Both the position numbers and the translations under genes were made by a program. 64,000 bases of DNA from NCBI GenBank assembly GCA_964423645.1, contig CAYRFE010000007.1, positions 45,901-109,900 of the forward strand, read 5' to 3'. Under the pieces are notes generated by a model that did no database searches, was not told the DNA's origin, and saw only the letters and a program-made list of their open reading frames with translations. This stretch comes from CAYRFE01 sp964423645 [NCBI: uncultured bacterium] (GTDB lineage: Bacteria; Macinerneyibacteriota; Macinerneyibacteria; Macinerneyibacteriales). Shown piece by piece: positions 47,261 through 55,859 of this stretch. Positions within the stretch are counted from its first letter, which is position 1. Every line of letters begins with the position of its first letter.

Positions 47261-48178
47261 TTATAGCGTTCCGAGTATGGAATTCAGAATTGATGAAAAC
47301 TTTTCTGCCCCTCTCGGATTCAGATGACTACTATCCATAAAGTCGGACACCGTAAATCGTGTGTCTGTTTCAAAATTGAAATATTGCGCGTGAGGAAATA
47401 ATTCAAGGAGATGCGGTATCATTGCATCTCTGCGTTGTCTTTTTTCCGGGATCATGGCATTGAAGTGTGAAGCGGTAACAGGCGGTGTGATGAGCACAGG
47501 CGTAAGATTATGCTTTTTGCACAGTGTTAACAGATTTTTCAAGACGATAACATTATTATCATAATGTGCGGGGTTTTCATTGGCGTGGTGTGGTATCACG
47601 GTACTATTCTTATCCGACAGGATACCGTTTTGAGTGGGCAGAAAATCGTCTTTACCCGTGTTCGTAACAGCACCGTAAACATTGATTTTCGTATGATTCA
47701 AAAAAGGAAAAAAATTGAGTAAATAATATTTGGGACGTTGCAAAAACATGGAATAGTCTTTGGGATTTAACCGACGATTAAAATTATTTATTCCATGAAA
47801 ACGCAGGTACAATGAATTTTTGAAGTCGTCGGAACCGAGTTTCGATTCCAGTGTATCATAGGTAATATTGAGAACGACATATTTTAACTTTGGAAGATGA
47901 TCAATATATGTAGTAAGCAGATAATAGTCCATGGTTAAATCCTGACGGTCAAATGCCAGATTACTTGTTACAAAATCAGTGATGAATTCCGGGTTGATTG
48001 CACGGTGGTTATGTGAGCTGCCAAGCACCAAAACCTCGATGTTATTGTTATTATTTTGAAGAAATGTATATTTATATCTGAATGATGACGGATAATAGTA
48101 GAGGTAACTCTCAATAATTGTGAGAACGAGTATGAATAATGCAAAGAATTTTGTTACGTTAACAAGGAATTTTTTCAT
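47261..48178 (-). CDS. SGNH-like periplasmic acyltransferase partner (AlgX/DltD-like)
   Basis: The 305-residue protein has an N-terminal membrane anchor (residues 6-26), then a nucleophile segment LVLGSSHNHR and a C-terminal DSSHLNPRG (Asp-x-x-His) block. These are the features of SGNH-fold acyltransferases that work beside MBOAT proteins. The MBOAT gene lies seven bases upstream in the same direction. Confidence 0.72.
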   Translation of the reverse strand: MKKFLVNVTKFFALFILVLTIIESYLYYYPSSFRYKYTFLQNNNNNIEVLVLGSSHNHRAINPEFITDFVTSNLAFDRQDLTMDYYLLTTYIDHLPKLKYVVLNITYDTLESKLGSDDFKNSLYLRFHGINNFNRRLNPKDYSMFLQRPKYYLLNFFPFLNHTKINVYGAVTNTGKDDFLPTQNGILSDKNSTVIPHHANENPAHYDNNVIVLKNLLTLCKKHNLTPVLITPPVTASHFNAMIPEKRQRRDAMIPHLLELFPHAQYFNFETDTRFTVSDFMDSSHLNPRGAEKFSSILNSILGTL

Positions 48179-48185
48179 ACATATC

Positions 48186-49634
48186 CTAAAATTGAAAATA
48201 GATAAAATCTTGCTGCGTGCCGCCGAAACTCAAAATAATAAAGATCAAAATATAATACATTATGTGTCGAAACGGTCGTCGCCATGAACATCCGAGTGAT
48301 TCCAGCGCATATTGGCTCTCTCTTCCGATCCATTCAATGAAAAAGAATAAAAGCGCGATAGTCAATACCCCGAACGATCGATTGAAGTCAGGAAAGTTCG
48401 GTAAAGTAAAAAGCGACATCGAAACCATACCCTGCAGATATTGAAACGCGTGTGAAAGACTTTCGGCACGGAAAAACACACGCGCGATCATGGTTAACAC
48501 AAAAGTCAGTACGATTTTAAAAAATGTAGTGATGTCAGGTAATAATTTGCCCGGAGCGATCGCATCGGTATGTGTTCTGTTTTTGTGCGAGAGTAATAGC
48601 GGGAGATAATAAAGCGCATTTAAAAACCCCCAAAATATGAATGTCCAATTGGCCCCATGCCAAAATCCTGATACGATGAATATGATAAATACATTACGAA
48701 TCATAGCGGTTGTACCGCCTTTGCTCCCGCCGAGAGGAATATAAAGATAATCTCGAAACCATGTTGACAGTGAGATATGCCAACGTCGCCAAAATTCTGC
48801 AATATCCCTTGAAAAATAAGGATAGTTAAAATTTCTTTTTAAATCAAAACCGAAAAGGCGTGATGTGCCTATTGCAATATCGGAATAGCCTGAGAAATCA
48901 CAGTAAATTTGTATGCTGAAAAAAATGATCCCAAGGAGGAGCGTGCTTCCCGATGACGTTGCACTGTGCCCGAAAATATCATTTGCAAATTTTGCGCAAT
49001 TATCAGCGAGTACAACTTTTTTGAATAACCCCCATAGAATCTGTCGCGATCCGTCAACTGCTTTTGTGTAATCAAATGAACGTTTGGAGAAAAATTGGGG
49101 CAATAAATGTGTAGCCCGCTCTATCGGTCCGGCTACCAGTTGCGGGAAAAAGCTGACAAATGCTAAAAAAGATATAAGGTCATGTGTCGGTCGGAGTCTT
49201 CTTTTAAAAATATCTATAGTATAACTTAACGATTGAAACGTATAAAAACTGATACCGACCGGTAAAATTATATTGAGCGTATTGGGTTGGATCTGGATAC
49301 CGAAAAATGAGAAAGCAGTAATAAAATTATCAATAAAAAAGTTGAAATACTTAAAAAAGCCAAGAGTGCCGAGGTTTATTATAATACTGATCCATAATAA
49401 TCGTGTTCTTTTTTGGGGAGATGACGTTTCTCCGAGTGCATAACCTACAAAATAATCAACTGAAGAACTAAAAAATAGCAGCGATAAAAAACGCCAATCC
49501 CAATATCCGTAAAAAAAGTAGCTGGCGCATACAATGAGGATGTTTTGTGTTTTCAAAGATCTGTTTACGACAAACCAGTATAAGATGAAAACGATAGGGA
49601 GATAGACCGCAAAATCAAATGAGTTGAAAAGCAT
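48186..49634 (-). CDS. MBOAT family O-acyltransferase (AlgI/PatA-like)
   Basis: The 482-residue protein has many membrane segments and the MBOAT signatures QLVAGPIERA, CDFSGYSDIAIGTSRLFGFDLKRNFNYPY, WRRWHISLSTWFRDYLYIPLGG and the catalytic FWHGANWTFIFWG. These proteins move acyl groups across the membrane to exported polysaccharides. A GGGGG ribosome site precedes the ATG. Confidence 0.94.
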   Translation of the reverse strand: MLFNSFDFAVYLPIVFILYWFVVNRSLKTQNILIVCASYFFYGYWDWRFLSLLFFSSSVDYFVGYALGETSSPQKRTRLLWISIIINLGTLGFFKYFNFFIDNFITAFSFFGIQIQPNTLNIILPVGISFYTFQSLSYTIDIFKRRLRPTHDLISFLAFVSFFPQLVAGPIERATHLLPQFFSKRSFDYTKAVDGSRQILWGLFKKVVLADNCAKFANDIFGHSATSSGSTLLLGIIFFSIQIYCDFSGYSDIAIGTSRLFGFDLKRNFNYPYFSRDIAEFWRRWHISLSTWFRDYLYIPLGGSKGGTTAMIRNVFIIFIVSGFWHGANWTFIFWGFLNALYYLPLLLSHKNRTHTDAIAPGKLLPDITTFFKIVLTFVLTMIARVFFRAESLSHAFQYLQGMVSMSLFTLPNFPDFNRSFGVLTIALLFFFIEWIGRESQYALESLGCSWRRPFRHIMYYILIFIILSFGGTQQDFIYFQF

Positions 49635-49959
49635 TGTTTTTCCCCCATTGTACTGACAGAATTATCAGGATTACTAACTTGTTCAAAGGAGTGTATAGAT
49701 ATTTTACGGTAAGTCAATATGGAAAATAATGATTCATACATTGAGTGATATTGCGCTCTGTGGCGTACAATCAGATTGACAATCTGGTATGAAAGATCGA
49801 TACTTTTGCACAGATTTGGTATGTGATTGTAGGGAAGGCGTCGTCGTACGACAACAAAGCGTTCAAATTATTACGTGTGATAAGATTTTTTCAAGACAGG
49901 TGAATAATTCTCTGATATAGTTTGTGTGTGGCCTAAAGAGCTATTGGATGAGAGGGAAT
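49635..49959. other. Divergent intergenic region with promoter and small palindromes
   Basis: The region separates the MBOAT operon from the forward gene at 49960. Besides the reverse promoter it contains CAGATT-GAC-AATCTG (49772-49786) and the palindrome GTCGTACGAC (49843-49852). A weak forward -10 (TATAGT, 49916-49921) lies near the forward gene. No further gene is visible. Confidence 0.55.
49690..49717 (-). promoter_or_regulatory. Sigma70-type promoter for the MBOAT/SGNH pair
   Basis: On the reverse strand, TTGACT (49717-49712) and TACACT (49695-49690) are 16 bases apart. The leader before the MBOAT start would be about 50 bases. Confidence 0.5.
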
Positions 49960-50844
49960 ATGGAAAAAATACTGGTAACGGGAGCATGCGGTTTTCTCGG
50001 TTCAGCGATTGTGAAACGATTACGTGAAACAAGAATTGACTGTTATGCGGTGAACCATGCCGATCTCGATGTCAGTTCTCGGGAAGAGTTGTATGATCTT
50101 TGTTGTGCATTCAAACCAACGGTGATCTATCATTGTGCGGGGAAAACCGGCATGGGGCAATCGGTATATGATCCCGATTATTTTTTTCGTGCGAATGTCG
50201 ATACGACACTGTCGGTACTGGAAACATGCAGACGATTAGGTAATGTACGACTTATTTATACGTCGAGTTTTGCGGTATACGGATCGAGCGAAAGTCCGTC
50301 CAATGAGTCTGATGCATTACCGCCTCCTGAAAATCCGTATGCAGCCTCAAAACAAGCGGCGGAAATATATGTTGAGATGTATTCACGGCTCTATGGTTTC
50401 CCTGCAACCACCTTGCGGGTATTTTCTTCGTTTGGCCCCGGTCAAAAAGAATATACTGCGATATATACGTTTATGGATGCGATCTATCGGGGAGTCCCTG
50501 TCATACTATTTGATAACGGAACAGCGAAACGTGATTACATGTATATCGATAATGCCGTCGACGGGATGCTTCTTGCACTGCACCATCACACCGGATATGA
50601 CGTCTATAATCTTGGTCAAAACCTGGGAATGACACTGAAAGAAATCGTGGCATGCATGGAAGAAATCGTTGGTAAAAAAGCGATCATAGAATTCCGAAAA
50701 AGTCCGCCGGGAGTGATGGGGACAATGACTGCCGACATTTCAAAGATATATGCGCAGTGGGGATATGTGCCCCAAATAGATTTTAAAGAAGGATTACGTC
50801 GAGTGTTTGCATGGTATATCGATAAAAACACTAAAGGAGAATAA
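49960..50844 (+). CDS. NAD-dependent nucleotide-sugar epimerase/dehydratase
   Basis: The 294-residue extended SDR has TGACGFLGSAIV, YHCAGKTGMGQSV, YTSSFAVYG and the catalytic YAASKQAAE. It resembles UDP-glucose 4-epimerase and GDP-mannose 4,6-dehydratase relatives but lacks a feature to choose between them. ATG 49960 has GAGGG close upstream and gives the normal EKILVTGACG start. Confidence 0.82.
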   Translation: MEKILVTGACGFLGSAIVKRLRETRIDCYAVNHADLDVSSREELYDLCCAFKPTVIYHCAGKTGMGQSVYDPDYFFRANVDTTLSVLETCRRLGNVRLIYTSSFAVYGSSESPSNESDALPPPENPYAASKQAAEIYVEMYSRLYGFPATTLRVFSSFGPGQKEYTAIYTFMDAIYRGVPVILFDNGTAKRDYMYIDNAVDGMLLALHHHTGYDVYNLGQNLGMTLKEIVACMEEIVGKKAIIEFRKSPPGVMGTMTADISKIYAQWGYVPQIDFKEGLRRVFAWYIDKNTKGE

Positions 50845-50845
50845 T

Positions 50846-51898
50846 GTGGAAAATCCAAAACAAGTAGCATCAGCGAACAAGATCGGATGGCATCAAGAGA
50901 AAATTCGTGCATATCTCAATGGGGAGGTCATTACGCCGGTGACGGTTGAGCTTGATATTACAAGTAAATGTACTCGCATATGTGAAGATTGCCCGAGTTG
51001 CAGGAGTCCTATTCATATGAATATGGAAATGTCATTTCTCGATAATTTATTGGCCTCTTTTGAAGGTCAAACAAAAGGTGTATTGATGACGGGCGGCGAA
51101 CCGACGTCTTCTGAAAATTTTCCTGAATCTCTCAAAATAATCAGAAAGCGCGGGATCGAAGAGCTTGCCGTGGTTACCAACGGTTCTGAGTTGGCGAAAC
51201 CGCATATTGCGGACGCACTACTGGAGCATGCATCAACCATACGGATATCAATGTATGATTGGGATGCAGATTCATGTGGCGGAATTGCACCGGTGTTGGA
51301 AAAAATCGCGTATCTTCGCAGACGAGTGGAAGAAACAAAAAGCTCGTTGCAAATCGGCATCAGTGCACTTACCAATGAAGAGCGAGTGCCTCGCTTGAAT
51401 GAATTGGCGGAAAAAATTAAAAAGGCAGGTGCCGATTGGATATATTTTCATCCGATGTGTACAGGGTGGGGAGATGCGCACTTGGTACCGATGTCCCAAA
51501 TCGGTGTCGTTCAAGAAGTTCATGCAATTAAAAACAAACTTGCTGATACTGATTTCGGTGTACATGTTTCTGAAAACAGGTATGTTGATACGCCGATTTT
51601 GTTTCAAGGATATCATGCCGCACACTTTATGATGGTTGTCGGAGCAGACGGTAAGAACTATCTTGGCGCGGAAGTGAAGTATCAACCGAATTTTGTGATC
51701 GGTGATATTCATGAAATAGGTGTTAAAAAATTTTTACATGACACGAAAAGAGCACAGAACATTGCACACGTCACAAGTGATAACTATTCAGCGCTGAAAA
51801 GCAGACATCGCGGAGTTTTATATAATCACTTGTTGGAAACACTGAAAAACGGGGTGGAAATGCCTGTGGTGGATTGTAAATTTCCTCATATATTATAA
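50846..51898 (+). CDS. Radical SAM protein
   Basis: The 350-residue protein has the iron-sulfur CxxxCxxC motif (CTRICEDC, residues ~38-45) with a further cysteine close by, and the MTGGEPTSSE and VVTNGSELA strands of the radical SAM barrel. The GTG at 50846 has AAGGAG six bases upstream; an in-frame ATG inside the preceding gene is rejected. The substrate is unknown. It is followed by a second radical SAM gene. Confidence 0.85.
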   Translation: MENPKQVASANKIGWHQEKIRAYLNGEVITPVTVELDITSKCTRICEDCPSCRSPIHMNMEMSFLDNLLASFEGQTKGVLMTGGEPTSSENFPESLKIIRKRGIEELAVVTNGSELAKPHIADALLEHASTIRISMYDWDADSCGGIAPVLEKIAYLRRRVEETKSSLQIGISALTNEERVPRLNELAEKIKKAGADWIYFHPMCTGWGDAHLVPMSQIGVVQEVHAIKNKLADTDFGVHVSENRYVDTPILFQGYHAAHFMMVVGADGKNYLGAEVKYQPNFVIGDIHEIGVKKFLHDTKRAQNIAHVTSDNYSALKSRHRGVLYNHLLETLKNGVEMPVVDCKFPHIL

Positions 51899-51903
51899 CT
51901 ACT

Positions 51904-53043
51904 ATGTTGATAAGGTTACATAAAATTATTGCCATGGCAGGGAAAGCAATACACAATCCCCGTCGAGTTGTGCAACACGGAAAGAAATTTATCGGGAAAC
52001 ATGCTCGGATCGTGGGCAATGGCGAGTGGGCACCGTTACCGTCGACTATCAAGCTGTATGTCAATGCGCGGTGTAATGCTCGCTGTGTCATGTGTGATAT
52101 CGGTAAAAAGTCTGATACGATGTTTTCAAGAGTATGTACGACTGATGGCAGTGATATGCCTTTGGAGTTGTATGAGAAGATCGTGGATGAAGTGAAGTCG
52201 TTTGCCTCAGTACTGAATATTGCAGGGGTTGAGCCGTTATTACATAAAGACATAATGACTATGGTGCGTTACGCAAAAACTAATAAGCTGAGAGTTGTAC
52301 TGAATACGAACGGCTTACTGTTAGAAGAATATGCCGAAGAACTGGCACATACAAACATTGAATCACTTCAAGTGTCTCTTGACGGTATGGAGGATATTCA
52401 TGACCGAGTTCGCGGCGTTCCGGGAGCATTTGTTGCCACACTTGCGGGATTACGCGCGTTACGTCAATGTAACCCCGGCATTCATATTCAAGTCAATTGT
52501 TGCATCAATGACATCAATCAGGGGCAATTATCACCTCTTTTAAGATTTCTTTTATCGGAGAGACTTGCCGATCGAGTCTCATTTATTCACCCCTATTTTG
52601 TCACCGATCAAGCCGCAGGTGAATTCATGGGTATGTATCCCGATTTGGGAACAGCGACCGCAGTGGGGCTTACCCAAACACAATTGCAACAGATAGACAG
52701 TCGTGTCTTGTTTCACGAATTACAACGTGTAAAAGAGCTCTACGCCGAGTACGGTGTGAGGTGGGAAGATCGGTTTGGAGATTTTGAAACGCTCAATACA
52801 TATTATCATGATCCCGAAACGCGGCTTAACTCAAAAGTGTGTCCAGTACCGTGGACGGTCGGAATGATTTTTTCTACCGGGGAGTGTGGTATTTTAAATC
52901 GGTGTTTACCGTATCGCACGGGTAATGTGAAAACCATGACATTTCGTGAGATATGGTACGGCGAAAAGTATAAAGCGTTTCGTCGTGTATTACAACAAAC
53001 AGGAGGATTTTCTGTGTGTAAACGTTGTTGCGGGGTTGTATGA
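51904..53043 (+). CDS. Radical SAM/SPASM-type protein
   Basis: The 379-residue protein has CNARCVMC (CxxxCxxC), NIAGVEPLLHKD and VVLNTNGLLL. A C-terminal cysteine group follows (KVCPVPW, GECGILNRCLPYR, CKRCCGV), consistent with a SPASM-type auxiliary cluster. The start has a weak ribosome site. The stop overlaps the GT2 start (ATGA), linking it to glycan assembly. Confidence 0.85.
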   Translation: MLIRLHKIIAMAGKAIHNPRRVVQHGKKFIGKHARIVGNGEWAPLPSTIKLYVNARCNARCVMCDIGKKSDTMFSRVCTTDGSDMPLELYEKIVDEVKSFASVLNIAGVEPLLHKDIMTMVRYAKTNKLRVVLNTNGLLLEEYAEELAHTNIESLQVSLDGMEDIHDRVRGVPGAFVATLAGLRALRQCNPGIHIQVNCCINDINQGQLSPLLRFLLSERLADRVSFIHPYFVTDQAAGEFMGMYPDLGTATAVGLTQTQLQQIDSRVLFHELQRVKELYAEYGVRWEDRFGDFETLNTYYHDPETRLNSKVCPVPWTVGMIFSTGECGILNRCLPYRTGNVKTMTFREIWYGEKYKAFRRVLQQTGGFSVCKRCCGVV

Positions 53044-53957
53044 AAGTCTCAATAATTATGGCGGCATATAATCGCAGTAATGTGTTACGCTATGCAGTTC
53101 AATCGATATTGCGATCGACGTTTTCGGATTGGGAATTGCTCGTGATCGGGGATGCCTGCACCGATGACACGGAAGAAGTGGTTGCGTCTTTTCATGATCC
53201 GCGAATATCGTTTTATAATATGCCGGAAAATTGCGGAGAACAAACCGGGCCGAACAATGAAGGATTGCGAAGGGCACAAGGCGAGTATGTCGCGTATCTT
53301 AATCAGGACGATATGTGGTTGCCGGAGCATCTTCAGACGCTCGTGGATACGATTGAACAACATCATGCAGATGGCGCTTTTGGCGCCGGAGCTGTTTTTT
53401 TGAAAGAAAATGAAATTCAACTCAACGGTGTTATCCGGGGTGATGTGTATTCGCCATGGGAAGGCGCGGCGGTGGTAGGTTCGCTCTGGCTTATCAAGCG
53501 TGCCGTTTTATTGGAAATAGGCGGGTGGCGTTTTTCAAAAGATATTGTGATTCCGCCTTCTCAAGATGTTTTGTTGAGACTATGGAAAAAAGGGAAGCGC
53601 CTTGTATCGACTTCCAGAATAACTGCGGTGCTTATTCATGCAGGATACTATCCCAAAGCATATTCGGATCGACTTGAAAGTTTACACAAAGAAATATTTG
53701 ATCGTATGCACCGATCGAATGATTTCCGACATGAATTATATCACTCCATTGCATTGACCTATGAGCGCAAGCGTCTTGCGGAAAGTCTTGCGGTTCGATA
53801 TGCGGTTAAAAAGCTGTTGTTAGTTTTTGCAAAAACAATTGGAAGACTCTTTCATACAACGCCGACCGAAGTAAACTTTTTTATCAGATATAGGAAAAAG
53901 GGTGAGTTTTTACAACAATTGCGAAAAAGTGAAGGGTTAACCCCACTCAAAAAATAG
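53040..53957 (+). CDS. GT2 glycosyltransferase
   Basis: The 305-residue protein has MKVSIIMAAYNRSNVLRYAVQSIL, GDACTDDTEEVV and YLNQDDMWLPEH. The DxD position reads NQDD. ATG 53040 overlaps the radical SAM stop; an earlier ATG at 53025 is less likely. Confidence 0.86.
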   Translation: MKVSIIMAAYNRSNVLRYAVQSILRSTFSDWELLVIGDACTDDTEEVVASFHDPRISFYNMPENCGEQTGPNNEGLRRAQGEYVAYLNQDDMWLPEHLQTLVDTIEQHHADGAFGAGAVFLKENEIQLNGVIRGDVYSPWEGAAVVGSLWLIKRAVLLEIGGWRFSKDIVIPPSQDVLLRLWKKGKRLVSTSRITAVLIHAGYYPKAYSDRLESLHKEIFDRMHRSNDFRHELYHSIALTYERKRLAESLAVRYAVKKLLLVFAKTIGRLFHTTPTEVNFFIRYRKKGEFLQQLRKSEGLTPLKK

Positions 53958-54075
53958 GAATGTTTTCGTTCCATATGCGAATCGAAATATGAAAACGGTT
54001 CAGTGAACATATTTGCTGATACGGATGATCCTCAAAGATATCGTTTGTATGTTTGCGGGCGAGTGAGGAGGGGGG

Positions 54076-54756
54076 ATGAGTAAAAAAATATTTCAAGAGT
54101 GTATTCCGCCCATTCTGTGGCGTATGGGAAAGAAATTCAAAAGTAAATGGCATGAGGTTTTCGGAAAACATGAAGACTCGCGATATGGAGATGAAAAGCA
54201 GGCAGCTTTTTATGATGCGCATTTTTTGCAAAATAGTAATCAGAGAGTAAGTTATATTTTTTCTCTCTATTATCCGGTATGGACAGTGATCGTTGATAGG
54301 ATCTGTCGTGCCAAGATCGCGAGTGTGTTGGAGATCGGGTGTGGTTCCGGGCAGCTTGCAACGTTTTTACGTGATAGCGGACTCACTCGTTATAGAGGGA
54401 TTGATTTCAGTTCGGCAAGAATTGCGTGGGCGAGAAATATATGCCCCGAATTTGAATTTTTTGAAAATGATGTTTTCCAAGACATGTCACTTGAATCGTA
54501 CGATTATGAATGTGTGCTTATAACGGAATTTCTTGAACATATTGAAAATGATATCGCGGTTTTAGAACGAATCCGTAAAAATACGATCGTTTTCGCCACA
54601 ATTCCGAATTTTCCAAACCGGAGTCATGTTCGTTATTTTCGATCACGTGATGAAGTTATGTCACGATACGCACCGTATTTTAGCGAATTAACAATTGACG
54701 CACTTCGCGCCGTTGACGAAGAAAAAGTATTTTATCTCGTGCAAGGAATACGCTAA
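54076..54756 (+). CDS. SAM-dependent methyltransferase
   Basis: The 226-residue protein has VLEIGCGSGQLATFL, an acidic loop (YRGIDFSSARIAWA) and ITEFLEHIENDIAVLERI, a clear class I SAM fold. GAGGAGGGGGG precedes the ATG. It ends ten bases from the convergent permease gene. Confidence 0.86.
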   Translation: MSKKIFQECIPPILWRMGKKFKSKWHEVFGKHEDSRYGDEKQAAFYDAHFLQNSNQRVSYIFSLYYPVWTVIVDRICRAKIASVLEIGCGSGQLATFLRDSGLTRYRGIDFSSARIAWARNICPEFEFFENDVFQDMSLESYDYECVLITEFLEHIENDIAVLERIRKNTIVFATIPNFPNRSHVRYFRSRDEVMSRYAPYFSELTIDALRAVDEEKVFYLVQGIR

Positions 54757-54766
54757 TACCGGCATC

Positions 54767-55618
54767 TTAAGGTTTTACAAATTGTAAAAAAGTGCCCATG
54801 CCCAGGATAAGCGTAAGTATACCGATGATAAGTCTGAATTTTTTTGCGTCCAACTTTTTCACCGTGATTCCCGACAAGGGTACCGACAGGAGAGCGCCAA
54901 CGCATAAATACGGCGCAAGTGCAAAGTTGAGGCTGTCGCTTTTCAAAAAGTATACGACTAATCCGGTAAAGCATGTTAATGCTTCAGCCAGAGATGTAAT
55001 TGCGACGGCATTTTTACTTTCAAGACCTGCTAAAAGTTGGCCGCTTGTCACTATCGGTCCGTAACCTCCGCCGGAGAGGCCTTTATTGAATGAAGCAATA
55101 ACGCCGACAAAAATGATTCGCGCCCAATTGAATTTTAAAATCAAACGGTTTGTAATGATTATCACAAGGCCAGAAATGATCAATATCATTCCTATTGCAG
55201 ATGTCATTGTTTGTTTAGGGATCTTTACCGCCAAAAATACCGCAGTAACGGTACCGGCCACACTGCATACGCCGATTAAAAGAGAAATACGCAATGGTAA
55301 AGGGAGGCTGGTGCTGAAAAACCGACGTATTCCTTGTTCTCGAATTTGTGAGAAGATTGAGGTGTTTTTATGAATCACAGGTCGAAAATTGACATTTCCC
55401 ATAGCATGATGCGTTATACTTGCCGTGACACCTGTTATAAATTCTGATAATAATATTGACGGCACAATCATAAGCGGTGAAAAACCCATAAATAAAAGAA
55501 GGGGAGATAAAATTGTTCCATAGCCCATACCGGTAGAGGAGTCAATATACTCCGAAAAAAAAGCTATCGTGAGAATAATTAAGCCGGTTCCCAGAGATAC
55601 TGTAAGATCAGCAGGCAT
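54767..55618 (-). CDS. TSUP family (TauE/SafE) anion permease, candidate sulfate importer
   Basis: The 283-residue membrane protein has about seven or eight hydrophobic segments in the two-repeat TSUP pattern, with SSTGMGYGTILSPLLLFMG near the N-terminus and NKGLSGGGYGPIVTSGQLLAG in the second half. Family members move sulfur-containing anions. Placed after cysD and cysNC in the same direction, it is a reasonable sulfate importer. Confidence 0.85.
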   Translation of the reverse strand: MPADLTVSLGTGLIILTIAFFSEYIDSSTGMGYGTILSPLLLFMGFSPLMIVPSILLSEFITGVTASITHHAMGNVNFRPVIHKNTSIFSQIREQGIRRFFSTSLPLPLRISLLIGVCSVAGTVTAVFLAVKIPKQTMTSAIGMILIISGLVIIITNRLILKFNWARIIFVGVIASFNKGLSGGGYGPIVTSGQLLAGLESKNAVAITSLAEALTCFTGLVVYFLKSDSLNFALAPYLCVGALLSVPLSGITVKKLDAKKFRLIIGILTLILGMGTFLQFVKP

Positions 55619-55675
55619 TAGAACTCCCTCCTTGTTTGTATTAAATCAAAAAAAAGATGTGTGAAATTTAGCTTT

Positions 55676-55836
55676 GCGCCCTTTACAAAATTCAAAATAT
55701 TTATATATTTTTTGTTCTCGAAAAGGGGTGTGGGGACGAAATCCCCACTATATAATAATTTAAGTCCCTCCCGATTTTCATGGGAGGGGTATGGGGTGGG
55801 TACAAATTCACTATATGGTAGTTTCGCAAAGGTTTC
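55676..55836 (+). mobile_element. MITE-like repeat, copy 3, between cysNC and the TSUP gene
   Basis: This copy is in the same orientation as copy 1 and nearly identical through the hairpin core (about seven differences in 85 positions). The right end is GCAAAGGTTTC. A target duplication is not clear (GCTTT and GTATT). It lies within what looks like a reverse-strand operon and fills most of the 240-base gap between two of its genes. Confidence 0.75.
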
Positions 55837-55859
55837 GTATTCTGTTTTGTGCATCATGG

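Noticed and set aside
53947-54361. Reverse-strand ORFs over the methyltransferase start
   Set aside because: They are shadow frames of the gene at 54076, which has a strong ribosome site and clear SAM motifs.
55618-55857. 79-codon reverse ORF
   Set aside because: Most of it is MITE-like copy 3 read as protein. Similar chance frames occur in copy 1.
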